64,000 bases of DNA from Tetrahymena thermophila SB210 (GCF_000189635.1 NW_002476033.1:62001-126000), one strand, 5' to 3'; shown: positions 1 through 13,620, counted from the stretch's first letter. Program-made: numbers and translations. The notes: generated by a model from the letters alone, not told the origin.

Positions 1-3000
1 AACTAACTTATTATCATAAGTAAAAAATGTAGAACCTCCTAAGTATTACTTATACGTGTAATTAGTAATTATATTTTGTTATATCATTTGAATTGTTGTC
101 AAGCTTGTAGAGAGATTAGGTTAAAAAGTTATTATTTATTTTCTAAAAGCAATGATAACTATTTATTTGCTCTCGCTGATGACCCAAATATCTAAAATCT
201 TTTCATTAAATCTAAGAACTTGTACCAACTAAAACTTATTGTATTGATAAACTATGTTAGAATAGTCTAAAATTAGATAATAATTTTCACCAGAAAATTA
301 TATTTGAGCATATTAAAATGTAAAAGTGTTAAATAGCTGTATGTAAGCTAGTTACATTTAAGAAAAATCGATTTTGTAAGCAGAAAATTAATCAGAAACA
401 AGAATTGAATTTATCTCCGAATTAAAATCCATTCCAATAGGGCTTGAATGAGGAAATAAATAAGAAAAATTGGAAGTATTGTCTTCAGATAAATTTGAGT
501 AAATGACTTTACCGATATTCCCTTCATAATCTAAAAAAACCAATTAAGATATGTAGCTGTCAAAATATAACTCAACTATTAAATTTTGACTATTAAAATT
601 TGCTGTTGAAAAGGCCCCTACATTGCTCATTGTTTACAAACTATAAAAATAAATTTATCCATATCTTATTGAAGTTGTAAAATAGGCTATCATATTCACA
701 TCTTGAATATAAATAATCTTTAATATTTAGACAGCATCTGGAGAATAAAAATTAGTTAATACCATCATACTCTTGTAATCACATATCATAATTCCTATAA
801 TTAATTAATTTATAAATATCATCTTAAAATTTTATTAGAAAATTTAGATAGATATCGAAAGTTTGTAAGTATGTATTTATATATATGTATTTACCTGCGT
901 TAAACTTGGCTAAAATTTTATCTCCGAATTAATAAATAACTTCTATCACATTTTAAGACTATGCCTCTAATTGACCTTTTTAAATACCTTAATAGTTGTA
1001 GATTATCAATTGTAAGTTATATGCAAATATCCTTTAATATGTTTGGTCAAAATAAATATTAAATGTGTTTGACTAATTCAATACTTCAAAGTTTATGATA
1101 ATATTAAATGAAGATGGGTCAATCATAACTATATTTTAAGGCTCCTATTTACACACATAAAATTAAATTCCAAAAATGCAATTTGATATTACCTTATCTT
1201 ACAGGACAGTTTAAATTTTTTATAATTATAGGGAGTAAACTTAAAAACCTTAACCATGTATCAATATATTTTAATCACTAATAAAGGCTCCATAAATTTT
1301 TTAATCAAAAGTTTGATAGTACTTTTTAATATTCTGGTAATCTCTTACAATTATTTCTTATGGTTTTAAAAAAAGTACAATCTAAATTTTATAGTTCACA
1401 GTATAGATGTTACACAAATTATTTTGGTCATTAAAGATGATAATTTCTTCTTATTCATCGCTATGTATATTATAAACGAATACATTATAAGAAAGTATGA
1501 AGTACCTTTCAAGTCTTAAACTCTAAAAAAATTTGTTAATAGGCTAATTGGATGGGCTTATATGAACCTATTTAGTATTATTTTAAAACAAGGTTACTTA
1601 TCCAATATACCCGCTTTAAGTTCCAATGTAATTGTTGATAGCATATTTATTATTTATATTTATGTTTGTTGTACAAAACTAATAATACAAATCTGGAAAT
1701 TCTCCAAAGTACAAATATTGGAGATTTATATTATAGACTACAGGATATACTAACGAAACAATTGTTAAGGGCATTAATGGAGTTATTAAATATAATTAAT
1801 TGCCTTGAGAATCTTCTTAATAAATTATATTTATTATTTAAGTTACGTAAGGTAATTTAAAAACAAAATATGGTGAAGGATTTGATTAAGAATAAACATA
1901 AACTTAACACTTTTTAAATTCTTTTTAATCATCAATATACCCTAGTACCATGTAATCCTCTCTATCACTGTTAGAAGGAAAATTAAGGTCAATGACGTAT
2001 AAAAATTGTTTTATTTAAATCGAGTAGTCTACAGTTAAGTTTTAAGATAGTAAAAACAATTGCTACTTTGAGTCGATAAAAACACTTTTACAAGTAAAAT
2101 CACTATAAACTCTAAATTTTATTATTTAGATGTTAGTGGTATGAGTATAAGAGTTGATTAATTTAAAAGGCTAGTCAATCTAACTAGTATCTAGCTATTA
2201 AATTAAAGTGCCTGAAACTGTTATTAACTAATTATTTTCTTATAAATAAATTTAATTAAGAGATTGATAACTGGTTAAGCACTAATTTAACACAATTTTT
2301 AATTAGTTATCATATTTTATCAGACAATTGTCTTTATTTATAATTAAAAACTGGCTGTTAGCTGTAATTAGAGATGATGATTATTAATAACTTTTTATTA
2401 AATTTTATTAATTATATGGATTATTAAGGTCATAAATATGAAATTGGGTTTAACAGTTTTAAAATATATATCTGTTATTGAAAATCATCATTGAATAGCA
2501 TATGTCTTGTAATACATCAAAAGATATAAAAATTTCTCCTCTATACCTACTCAATAATTGCCAAACAATAATTTATCCATCGCTTGATGCAGAAATTAAA
2601 AACTTTTCATCGCTTGTTTACGCGATTTTGATGACACTTTACTAATGAGAAGGATAATTAGCTTAAAAGTTTTTTAAACTAAATAAACTATCAGAAATAT
2701 TAGGATCTATTACTTGGCAATCATAATTATAGACCAAAACTATTGGAGAGCTATCTCCTTTAAAATTTACTTAAATTCTAAGAGGGTCAGATATATAAAT
2801 TTATATATTCTTTTTTTATTAAAATTTTACGTTTTGGTTACTAAATTCCAATTAAAAAATTGAAAATTAAGAAGAAGCATCAAGAAAATATAACTAGTAA
2901 AATGATGTTACTTAATTTATCTCCACAACTTCAAAATCTAACAAAGTATTTGTAAAACTTTAAGAATTTATCAAACTAAAATTAGGTAATGAATATACCT

Positions 3001-4093
3001 CAATTTTCTGCGAATACATTATAAAAAGAGATTATTATGATTTTAAATACTTGATATTCATGAAAGAATCAGTTATTAATGATTGTTAACAATTTTAGCT
3101 TTACGAATCAAATTGATATATATTTTTATTTTCAGTAATAGTAAAGATTATTAAATGTTCACTAATCTTAAAGAGTTAATTTATTTATTTTAAATTTTTT
3201 ATTGCATTACATTACATATGTTAGCTTAGAATTAATTAAAGATAAAGCTAGCTTGTTTAGTTATTAATTTGTAATTCATAAAAATTGAAAAGTTAATTTT
3301 ATTCTTAAGTTATTATCAAATTAGGTTCTATCAAAAGCAATTTCTAATTTCTAAACTAAAAATTTATAATATTTGTGCTTTTTACATTAGAGTATGTAAA
3401 TATATTAATATACTAGCTTGACTTTTACTCGTCGTTAGAAATAATTAAAGCTTAATTTTCATCAATAATTAGAAATTAGAACTCGCTAAAATTTTATCCA
3501 CTCTATAGGCGAAAAACTGTAAGTTGAGATCCATTTATAATGTCAATAAGTAAAACTATTGAATTTTAAAGATCTATTTTAAACATATTCTGGTTGGATA
3601 ATACTATTACCTCACTTGTTAAATACTATTAGCTAATAATATATTACCCATTAGCTAAACTAAAAAAGTTATACTTATCATCATAAATAAGACAAATAAA
3701 TTAATTCATATATAAACCAATTTAGTTAACTGTTACAGCTTCGTTAAAATTCCCTATTTAGTTCTCTAAAGAACACTGGTAGACTTGGTTACATGTTGAT
3801 GAGATGTAATCTGCAATTCCATTTTAATCACATATTGCAACACAATCATACAAACTCTAGTTTGAACTTGTTTATTTCTACTCTGCTAAGAGATTAGAAT
3901 CGCATTTAGCGTACTTGCAAACTTTATTTGCTTCATCAAAAACAAAACCTTATTTGCAACTTTAGCATATTGATGCTGATATGCATTCGTTACACCCAAG
4001 TCCACATCCTATATCTAAATTGGCATGTGTTAAATTTAAGACAATTTTAAAAACAAAATATGTTGCTAAAAAATAACTAGAACTTTTAACCAT
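1..4093 (-). CDS. Large secreted/surface beta-propeller protein, N-terminal part (runs off left edge)
   Basis: The ATG at 4093 opens a hydrophobic signal peptide (MVKSSSYFLATYFVFKIVL), followed by a Cys-rich segment (about residues 29-115, with the repeated spacing GCGLGCNEC...CQSC). After that comes a long run of beta-propeller-like strands with a clear WD40-type blade, DEKFLISASSDGQIIVW, at about 2559-2613. The frame is open with TAA/TAG as Gln from 4093 to 1506 and then continues through three introns: 1461-1505 (45 nt), 1145-1192 (48 nt) and 795-894 (100 nt). The phases fit at each join. It is still open at base 1, so at least about 1300 residues are present and the C-terminus is missing. 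Layout and style resemble the two giant genes of the right-hand array (signal peptide, then propeller), so it may be a diverged member of the same broad ciliate surface-protein class; that is inference. Function and ligand are unknown. Confidence 0.8.
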
Positions 4094-5134
4094 ATGCTTC
4101 TATATTCTTTCTATATTTCAGTTTAATTAACTTTTTTTTGTTTTTTATTTTTTTTAATGTATATTTTATTAATCCAGTGCAATCTTCATTGACATTTAAA
4201 TTAACATCCATTAAAAGACTGCAATAAAATGAAACAAAAAATTAATTTCTCTAACACCTTAATATCACTAAATTTTGAATAAATTGTAAGATTTTATATA
4301 ATATATAAAAATTTTGCTTATTTCTAAAAGTTTCCCTATTAAAAATATAAATATTGAAAGCAAAAAGTATTTGATATCCAATTAATTTAAATTCTATTAC
4401 AAAAAACAGAAATTTAATATCAATAAGACAAAAGTGCAAATAATATATTTATATGTATTAATACATTGATAATATTAATTAGTATTAAAGAGTATGAAAG
4501 TTAAAAATCTAAAGATGACATTTAAATAGGATAAAATGTGATTGTTAAAATATGTAAATGAAAATAAAAATATGAATTAAAATAAATTTTAATTTAAAAA
4601 TGCTAAACATAAAGTATTTAAAATTGGCTGAATATTTCTTTATTTTAATCACCTTTAGATTTTAAAATAGTTTTAATTAAAATTAAACATTAAAAAATGT
4701 TATTAATCTAATCTAAACATTAATTTCATAAGATTTTTATAAAAGCAAAATAAAAATTTTGAAATTACATTTACACTAAATATATTTGATAAATGAATAG
4801 TTTTTATTTTAATTAATCAAAATAAAAATTGATAACTTCACAATAAAAACAAAATTAGATTAAATTAATAAACACAAAGAAACAAATAAGTTCTTAATTG
4901 CAAATTAGTTAATAGAAATATTTTATTTACTTATGAAAATATTTATAACAATCTCAAATAATTTATTTTATATATATTATTAATTTTTTCTTTTATTTTA
5001 TTGGTGTTTGTGAATTAGTTTACAACTCCCATTTTTATTTTTAATATTTTTAATATCATAGTTTAATTTTGTTTTTTGATATTAACATCAAATATAGAAA
5101 AATTATGCTTATACATATAATTTACAATTAACTA
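4094..5134. other. Intergenic, very AT-rich
   Basis: This lies between the starts and ends of two minus-strand genes: the promoter side of the propeller gene and the 3' side of the aspartyl protease. It is homopolymer-rich A/T sequence, and no open frame here reads like protein on either strand. A short minus frame at 4251-4439 is low in complexity and was not accepted. Confidence 0.5.
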
Positions 5135-6497
5135 TCATAATTTTGCTAATTATAGTTAATAGGATCAGAAATAGATTATGTCAATCCTTGGTTATTTTAA
5201 TAATAAATTAAATGATTTTATAATAATTTAGACAATTTTACCTATTGACAAGCTACTGTAATCATAAATGGAGACAAATCTTCTCATAAAAACATCTCCT
5301 AAAATAAATTAAACATCGTCATCAATAGATTGACTTTCAACGCCCAAATAGCATTTATTACTTTATTTAAAAACATAAAAAGATGAGGGAACAGAATAAA
5401 CCCTTTAAATTCCTTCTTTATCAGGAAGAACAAAATTCAAATCAGGTAAAGCTCTACTACACTTTACAGTGTAGTAAGATCCATACAATGAAAGTTTTTA
5501 TTTTACATCATAATTTTCTTTTAAGTGCTTTATCCAAATTTAGTAGATATCTTTTCTTATACAAATAGTAGAAGTTCCAGAGTCTACAATAGCTATGTTT
5601 TTGCTCGTAATAGGAATCTAAATCTCATCAAAAGAAATAGAGCTTATAAGCATGCTCCAATCTTAATCATTGTTCTATTCTTCATTTAATAGAATAGGGT
5701 GGTAATAAATCTTATTTTCATCTTACATTTTATTTGAGTCATAACCTCCAATGACTAGTTCTGACTCATTTTCTCCAAAACCTAGATAAAAACTAAATTA
5801 GCTTTTTTAAATGATTCCTTATCTGAATAGAGACTCAACGTAAGGGATATTCTTAGAATTATATTAATCATAAACTCCTAGCCCCATTAATCCATCTGTC
5901 TAAATAAAATAAAATAAAACATTAACAAATAAATTTTCATCTAAAAATAAACTTAACTTCTAAATCTTTATTTTTGAAAGATTGCTCTACAATTAGAACA
6001 GAATTTGTAATAGGCTATAAATTTGAGATACTTATAGGTACGTTTGCTATATAACCTTTCACACTAGATCCATCCTCGTAGCCAATAGAAGCAGGAATAC
6101 CTGTTTAAATACATCCGTCATCTTATTTGCATTGATATGAGTTTTTAAATCCATCTCTCTTTAAAATAAAAGATTATTTAATTAAATATTTAAATACATA
6201 TTTATATAAATATACCAAGCACGATTTACACTCTTTGCTTGTTAACCACAATAAACTAGATCCTGTATCAAAATCAACTTAAAATTTTTATTAGGATAAA
6301 CCAACTTTAATTTCACCAGAGTATAGTTATTAATTATGGTTAAATAGTTTATCTATAAAACCTTAATCATGCATATCCTCATCTCTTATGTTTTATTGAT
6401 TGAAGATAATTTTATTTTTGAGTCTAATTTTGATCAAATTTGCAGAAGCAATAGTCAAGCTTATTAAAAGTAAGGCTAAGTATCTAGCTTTTCTCAT
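5135..6497 (-). CDS. Pepsin-type aspartyl protease (family A1), secreted/vacuolar
   Basis: The ATG at 6497 starts a signal peptide (MRKARYLALLLISLTIASA). The first catalytic motif VDFDTGSSLLWL and the second AIVDSGTS are both present. The mid-domain DGLMGLG, the strand ELVIGGYDSNKM and the C-terminal ILGDVFMRR are all in the order expected for pepsin-like proteases (two lobes, one Asp each). Introns: 6159-6215 (57 nt) and 5900-5957 (58 nt). A third, 5146-5241, gives a natural short end (...SLSIAKL, stop at 5135). Without it the frame runs on to a TGA at 5165 with an atypical tail, so the last few residues are uncertain. The propeptide is short. It probably acts in lysosomes, phagosomes or outside the cell, as such ciliate proteases usually do. 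Family assignment is firm; substrate is unknown. Confidence 0.88.
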
Positions 6498-7402
6498 CTT
6501 TCAAATTTTATGATTTATTATTCTTTTATATTTTTATATAATCTTTCAAAATTTCCTTCGTTTAATTGAGCTAACATTTCTTATATAAAAAAATCTTTTT
6601 TGCTTGAATTTTATCTTTAATAAAAGAAAAATAAAATATTATAAAGTATTGATTGATAAGTAAATTGTTTCTAGATACCTTAATTAACACTAATAATAAT
6701 TAAATCCTAATTATAACAATTTTATTCCTCTTAATCTGTAAATTAAAATTATGTTTAAGTACAAAATTAAAGATAATTATATTTTATTTAGTCTTTCAAA
6801 ACTCATTTTTTATCAATTATTAATTATAAGTAACTTTATTATTGATTTTTAGATTTCAAATTATAATTGAAGATAATAATTTTGAAGAAAAAAAAGAATT
6901 TATTTGATTTAGTAATTTGTATTAATTTATAAAAAATGGCTTCTAAATTAATTTCATCTTAAAATTTATTATTTTGATATATTTTTGTATTAAATACCAT
7001 ATTCTAATAACAACTCTATTATTATAATTATATTGATTTCACTCAAATTTGTAAACCTCTTTACTTTACATTTAATATGATTTTAAACTCAAGCCTAAGA
7101 TTTTTATTGAATAAATATTATTAATATATTTTAAATTTAAGTTAAAAAATAAAATTTTGTTAGGGTTTCAATAAAATACTTGTGAAATTATTTTAAAAAT
7201 AATTCTTAATAAAATTCTTTTTTTATAATTATATTTTTGAAAAAAAAATTTAAATAGGCTTTTTATAAAATTCAAAAATATTTATTTTTTATTTTTCAAA
7301 ATAATCTAAGACATGTTAGTGTGTAGGGGATTCATTTTAAGGTATTCAAAATAAATTAAATTTTTTGTCAAAAATGCTAATTGTTATTAATTTGAAATGC
7401 CT
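6498..7402. other. Intergenic, AT-rich
   Basis: Upstream flank of the aspartyl protease. There are long A and T runs and no frame that reads like protein on either strand. Confidence 0.45.
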
Positions 7403-8430
7403 TCAAATTAATTAGGCTATTACAAATACTAGATAGATAATAAAATAATATTTGAGATTTATTTTTTACCATTTTAGCATTTAATAAAGATGCAAAATAT
7501 AAAGTTTAAAATTAAAAAAAAATAATTAGAATAAATTAATTTTGCTTTTCAATATTAGAGTTAATATTTGTAATATCCTGTGCTTTTAATGCTTTTAAAT
7601 ATATTATTTTTGAAAAATTTTTTGTAAGTATTTCTGCTGAATTAAAACTATGCAAAATCTAAAATATCTTGTTTGTTATTAGTATTCATTTAACTGAAAC
7701 TAGATTTTTACATTTAGTATCATTATATATATTTTTTTTAATTTGGAATGAAGATAGGTTAGCATCATACTCTTGATAACATGCAATCTTTATTATTCTT
7801 TGAACATCAAAACTTTAACGGATATAGTTATGAATAAATTAGGATATATTTTATTATTAGCTATTAAGTATTCATTAAATAATATATTAGCTGTTTCAAC
7901 TATACTCTACTAGCAGGCTAATCTTTTAAAAAATTTAATATTGCTTTTACTAGCTCTTTTTTTGAGAAGTGTATATTAAATACTATTAAAATAAGTAAGA
8001 ATAAAAATTTTAGTTTAACTTAAGTTTTTGGAATATTTGAAATTTAATTAACTTACTTGACTAGTACGCATAATAACATTAGAACAAATAAAATTCTTAA
8101 TTAACTTATATTAGCTCATACATGAACTATTATTAGCATATAAATTATCTTCTTGGAAATTAAGAAAAAAATAATTCTATTTGACAGTTAATCATACTAT
8201 TACTTTTCTTTTATTTAAACTGAATTATCAATAATTTTTTTAAGTAAAATCTAAAGCTTGTTGTCAAAATCAAAAACATTTGAGATAGATAGGAAAATAA
8301 AATTCTTATAAATTAAATGAGTAAGAAATTATTTCATAATTATTCAAATAATGCATTGAAATTAACTAAGTTGGCATTTAGTTGTCCAACCTCACCTTCT
8401 ATCAAATTACTCCATTCTTAATTTTAGCTA
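7403..8430 (-). pseudogene. Decayed or mis-assembled gene, helical protein of unknown family
   Basis: A minus-strand frame free of TGA runs from 8191 to 7403 (about 263 codons). Its first half reads like real alpha-helical protein (for example ANILFNEYLIANNKIYPNLF and VKVLMFKEQQRLHVIKSMML), with a spacing that recalls HEAT/ARM-type repeats. Further upstream, to about 8430, other frames carry equally protein-like pieces (EGEVGQLNANLVNF; NVFDFDNKLQILLKKIIDNS), but they are not in one frame and no convincing GT...AG introns connect them. I count at least three changes of frame, and one of them falls at a T run. It is therefore either a host pseudogene or a gene with sequence errors. The product is not recognised. 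Confidence 0.4.
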
Positions 8431-9823
8431 TAAAAAATTAAAAAAGATAGACAAAATATTTATCTAAAAAAACTTGACATGGAATAAAATAATGAAATAA
8501 CAACATTTTAATTTTTAATTTAAAATAATTAAATATTTTTAGAAGATTTAGTTAATAAATAAATTGAGTATTTTTATCAATCGAACATTGAAATAAAAAC
8601 TGTAATTAATATGAATTAGTTATAGTATATACCTAGCAATTAATATTAAATGATTTTAGGCTACTTATCACAATCATAAAACAAAATTTTATTTAAATCA
8701 AAATAAATATTGAATTTTTTAGTCCATCAACAAAATTAATTTTGCTTTTAACAAAAATATTTCTAAATATTTTATTAAAAATCTAAAAATATTTTATTTG
8801 ATATTAATAATAATATAGTATATTCTCTTATTAAAATTTTAGTTCCATTTTTTTAATATATTTTGCATAAATTTGAGTGAGAATGGTTATTTTTAAAATG
8901 TAAGCAAATTAAAAAATTAAAACTGACAAAGTAATTACTTTATTTTATAAAGTACCTTTTTTTATTATTAATTTCTGATAAATCATTATTTGCTTAATAA
9001 ATTTAGACCAATAACGTTTATTTTAAATAGGTAGAACTCATCCTTTCCTTACCCTTAATAAATTACTTTTGTAAAAAGTAATGTTAAAAATTAATTATTT
9101 TTATTTACTATTACTGTATAAACTAATAGATCATAATCTAGCTATTACAAATATAAATTAAAGGATAATAACTTTAGTTACTTAATGCAGTATATTATGT
9201 TACAAATATAAAATAAAATAACTTTTTATAGTCTAGTTTGATTAAAATCATACACTCTTTAAATACTCTTTAAATGAAATTTATTTACTTAGTATAAATT
9301 AAAAATTCGATTAAAATATTGTAGGGAAAAGTTAGATATCCCTACCTATTAAGCAGTGACATTTTGACTCAAAAATTTCAAACTATATTAATTTAGATTT
9401 TATAAGTACATAATACATATCTTACTTAATACATAATAACGAGATATATTTATTTATTTTATTAAATTAAAATAGAAAAACCAACTAACATTCTTCATTC
9501 ATTGGTTTGATTAGAGATTATAAAAAGTAATGAAAATTTCAGGATCTTAACCTATGATTAAGAATATAATATAGATTGCATGGTTTGAATTATATTAAAA
9601 TAGACGAGAAGAGAAGTGATAGAAATATAAAAATAATTAATTACTCATACAAAGTAAAAATGAATTAATTTATATAAATACTAAGAATATTTTTTATCAA
9701 ATGACTATTTCTAAATATTGACATAATATTATTTCGATTTAATTGATTCCAAAATATTTGTAAATTAATTGATAATTTTAATTAAAAAAATAAATTAAAT
9801 AAAAACAAGGTAAAAACAGATAG
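8431..9823. other. Intergenic, AT-rich; one 7-bp hairpin
   Basis: No gene is supported. At 9321-9345 there is a perfect 7-bp inverted repeat (GTAGGGA, 11-nt loop, TCCCTAC), unusual for its G+C. Short protein-like pieces near 9500-9620 on both strands are too short to call. The last part is the promoter side of the arrestin-like gene. Confidence 0.4.
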
Positions 9824-10930
9824 ATGCCCAGTTAAATTAATTATCTAGATACAAGAAAATCTTCAAATGGCTCTATATACTTCGAGCTGAAGAATCTAAC
9901 CTATTTTTGTGGACAATCAATAACAGGAAACATCATAATAGATCTTAAGGAGTAATATGAAGGAAACCTAGTTGTATTGTGTTTAGAAGGTATAGAAGAA
10001 TTAAGCCATCCTTCTAGTAAAAATCAAAGTGGTTCAGTGAATAGAATTGTAAAAACTACTAAGCTAATCTATGACTTTTCTTAATGCTAACCTCATAATG
10101 TGATTGAGCCAGATACTATGAAAGTTTCTTTTGAAATGGAAATACCAAATGATTTATCCTCCTAAGTAAATATTTTTTATGACTATGAAAACTGCTTCAG
10201 AATAAACTATTACTTGTGCGCTTATATAATTCCTAGAAATCCAAATTAAAAGCCTTTACAGGGAATCTAAAGAATTCTGATATTCTAAGAAAAATCAATT
10301 GCAGATGCTCCTATTTATAAAAACTTAAAATATTCTCCTAGATATATGCTCTTTTTAGGACTTGGGTCTTATAGTTTGAAGTTATATTTAAAAAAATCTA
10401 ATTTTTACCCTGGAGAAAATACTATGATTACTATTGATTATGATTTTAGTTAATTAGAGAAGGAAGTAAATTAAATTAAAATCGATATGATTGGAGTGAT
10501 TTCTAATAATAGTAACCAACAACACACTGAATTGAATATTCTTTCAACTGAATGCGAGATAAGCTAAATAAAAGGAATTGAAAAAAAATAAATATTCATC
10601 CCTGTAACATGTCCTCTAAGTACTCAAGGTTAGTTTGCCAAGTTATAATTCTTCTTTTAATTGACTCCAATTTTAAAAAATAAAACGTCATATAAGTTAA
10701 AATCCCTAAATTAAGATATTAATATTTATCCTAATTAAAACTACTATTAAAATATTCACATGCCTTAAATAAAGCATCCAAAACCTTAAAGCCACAAATA
10801 AATAACTGAATTAACAAGCTCTTCCTCTTTATTAATTGATTAGAAAAATAATAAAGACTTTTAGAAATTTTCTGATTTATAGTAAGAATATTTAAATTAT
10901 TATGAAATTGAAAAGAATTTTTCTACTTGA
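9824..10930 (+). CDS. Arrestin-like (alpha-arrestin fold) adaptor protein
   Basis: A single uninterrupted 369-codon frame encodes 368 residues. The N-terminal part has the arrestin strand pattern, with a YFCGQSITGNIIIDL element near residues 27-41 (the family's 'Y-x-G-x-x-(V/I)-x-G' signature). A second such element, FYPGENTMITIDYD, near residues 190-205 would start the C-domain. Two all-beta domains followed by a Gln/Asn/Lys-rich disordered tail fit arrestin-domain (ARRDC/VPS26-like) proteins, which link membrane cargo to trafficking or ubiquitin ligases. No obvious PPxY motif is seen. It stands alone on the plus strand. Family assignment rests on the motif pattern; a structure-based comparison would settle it. 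Confidence 0.68.
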
Positions 10931-11587
10931 AAAACGTTCTTATAAAAATTTTTAATTCCAAAAAATAAATAAATTTTCTTTATTTTAATTATTACCTTTC
11001 TCATTTGTTTATGTTTATTATATTTCTTTTTATAGTACTGTATTCTTATTTCAATCGTGTATACTCAAAATGATAAATCTAAAAATAGTCATTTAATAAA
11101 ATAAATAAAAAAAGAAATAATTTTATTAGTCATAAATTTCTAAGGCATTATTAAGGGTTTCAAATTAAGTCGAAAATTAGATTAAGTTTTTATAAAATAG
11201 ATAATTTTTATATAAAAGAAAGTTCAGTCTAATTATTGAGTATTTAAAACCAATTAATTTAATACAAAAAATAAACAATTTTGGTTTATATTGAACCTCT
11301 AAGATTATATAATTTTAAGTTAAAGCTATAATGAAATATTATTATTCAAAAAATACAATAAATAGTAGTTTTTTTCATATTTTAAATATTGCTTTCTATT
11401 TTTAATAAATTAAAAAAAAAAATAAAACTCTTTGATTATTAAATATATATATAAATATAATTTTAAGATGGTATAATTTTTTTAAGATTTGATGGTAGAT
11501 ATTAACAAGAAAATTTAAAGGAAAATATAAAACAAGTATTTGTGAGAAAAAGAGATAATAATAAATAAAATCTAAATAGTAATTATA
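10931..11587. other. Intergenic between convergent genes
   Basis: Shared 3' region of the arrestin-like gene (+) and the LRR gene (-). It is A/T runs throughout, and nothing coding or structured was seen. Confidence 0.5.
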
Positions 11588-13620
11588 TCAAGAATAATTG
11601 CTAACAAAAAAGTAGACTAACCTCTTTAATTTTTTAATTTTTATTTTCAACCTTTATTGGTGTGATTTGTCAATTTAATTTCCACTTTTAGTAAAATATT
11701 AATTAATAAATTAAAATCAATTTAATTTTAAATTAATGAAATATAGTTTGATATTTATTGAAATCGACAAATATATTATGAAGCTGATTTTAAATCTAGT
11801 AAGTTTAATAATAAAAAGATAAATAAATAAATTATTTATACCATAAATTTAATGATAAAATTTAGAGATAACTAAATTTTACTAAACAAGAGCATAATTC
11901 TAAAATACAAGCTATTCCTACTTTATTCCAACTTTTTGTATTTAATTTTTAAATAATTAATTAATTATTATTAAGATATTTTTTTATTTAACTAATGTTA
12001 ACAGAATAAAATCATAAAATATTAGTTAAAGCTTAAAAATAAATAACTAATTACGCAAAGTTTAGTTTAAGAGTTAAAAGATTTTTACAATTTTTGATAT
12101 GTTAACAAAAATCTGATAAACCCTACTCTCCGATATTGTTAGACCTTTATAGATATAATAAAATTTTATAAAATTTTGATTTTTTATCTTTTCTATCTCA
12201 AAATTTTTCAAAGCCTAAGAATAAAATACAGAAAGTTTACAATATTAAAAGTAAAAATGCTTTCAAGACTAAAAATATATCATTAAAGTATTAAAATTTG
12301 TTACTGGAGGTTAAGTGCTAGATTTTTGAGATTGATAAAGTTTGCTAAGTAATAGCTTAAGCTTGATGTTCCCACGCTTCCTATTTTATTTTCCCTTTTA
12401 TATATTTTATATTAACATAAAAATTATTTTCATATAAAGCTTTTTACAGAAAAATAAATACAAATAAAAAATTTTTTACATCAATCAGCTTTTTTAAAAT
12501 TATTTAATTTATTATTAATAAAATATGTTTACATAAGATTAAGTTCTAAAGTTTAAAGACTAGGACATTATTATAAATGAGATCCAATAATTTATGCTCC
12601 ATATGCTCCTATTTTATTCTCTCTTTTATTTTTAAAATTAAATATATTAGCAATAAAATTAAATAATTAATATTTATTTTTAAAACAAAAGATTATAATT
12701 TTTTTAACTATGAAATATTCTAAGAAATAATAAAATAATTTATTTTACTCTAAGTTAAGTTTTAAAGTTGAGAGACATGAAAAATTTGGAAAAGCAAAAA
12801 ATAGTTTAGATGCTCCATTTTCTCCTATCTCATTACCCCTTTTTAATAATATAAACTGTTACTCCAAATAAAAAAATTTACTTTAAGAAAGTTAATTTAA
12901 AATATTTTTCATAAAATTTGAAATTTTAATTAAATTATAAAGTGTTATAAAAAGTCATTTGAAAGCATCAGAGGTAAAAATTAAGACAAGGAGACCACAT
13001 TTAAATAATTTTTTAATAGAAAAGAAATATTAATAAGCATTTAATAAAAATATAAACAAAAAATCTATAACATATTTATACCAAAAATGGAGTGTTAATT
13101 TAGAGAGAAGTTTGCAGTTGGCTAAAGCTAACCCTAATTCTGAAGCTCCTTATACTTTTAAATTGTTCCATCTTGTATGTTAAAATATAAATATATTATT
13201 TATTTTATAATATTTTTTTTACATAAACATTTTCATAAAATACTATCTAATATCTTGTTAAGATAAAATATATTTTTACCTTAAATCTAATTCTAATTCT
13301 ATTAGATTTGTACAATTTGATAATGCAGAACTAAAACTAATAACACCTTCATCGCCAACTTAATTCCTACTTTTCATATAATTCATATAAATAATTTTCA
13401 GCAAATTTAAAAAATATAAATAATTTATTGGTCTAGGAGGAATTTAAAAGAATAAGAAGATAAAAATAAATAATTTTTACCAAAAATCGATATGTAGACA
13501 AGTATGAGAAGACAAAGAGGTGTCTATAAACTTATATTAAATTATATTATTTCAATCCTAGATTTGAATATTAATAAATACTTCTTCTAAGCAATCAAAG
13601 TAATTTTCATTATACATCAT
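11588..13620 (-). CDS. Leucine-rich-repeat (RNI-like) protein, one repeat per 90-nt exon
   Basis: About 271 residues. Seven consecutive exons are each exactly 90 nt and all split a codon after its second base: 13280-13369, 13082-13171, 12749-12838, 12533-12622, 12305-12394, 12055-12144 and 11842-11931. Each encodes one 30-residue repeat of the type N-x-(I/V)-G-x-x-G-A-x-x-L-x-x-x-L-x-N-C-x-x-L-x-x-L-x-L-x-(L/F), for example GASELGLALANCKLLSKLTL. A short first part (13582-13620 and 13481-13530, joined over a 51-nt intron) and a last exon (11588-11684, ending KKLKRLVYF...) cap the array. Introns in between are 108-243 nt. The repeat type is that of the ciliate LRR family, which is often found beside kinase domains; no kinase is present here. 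The ATG at 13620 is the best but not the only possible start. It is likely a protein-interaction scaffold; partner unknown. Confidence 0.8.

Noticed and set aside
1562-1860. Two overlapping plus-strand frames of 63-64 codons
   Set aside because: They are antisense to the minus-strand propeller gene, which is open across this whole stretch and reads as protein.
5383-5568. Plus-strand frame of 61 codons
   Set aside because: Antisense to the C-terminal lobe of the aspartyl protease.
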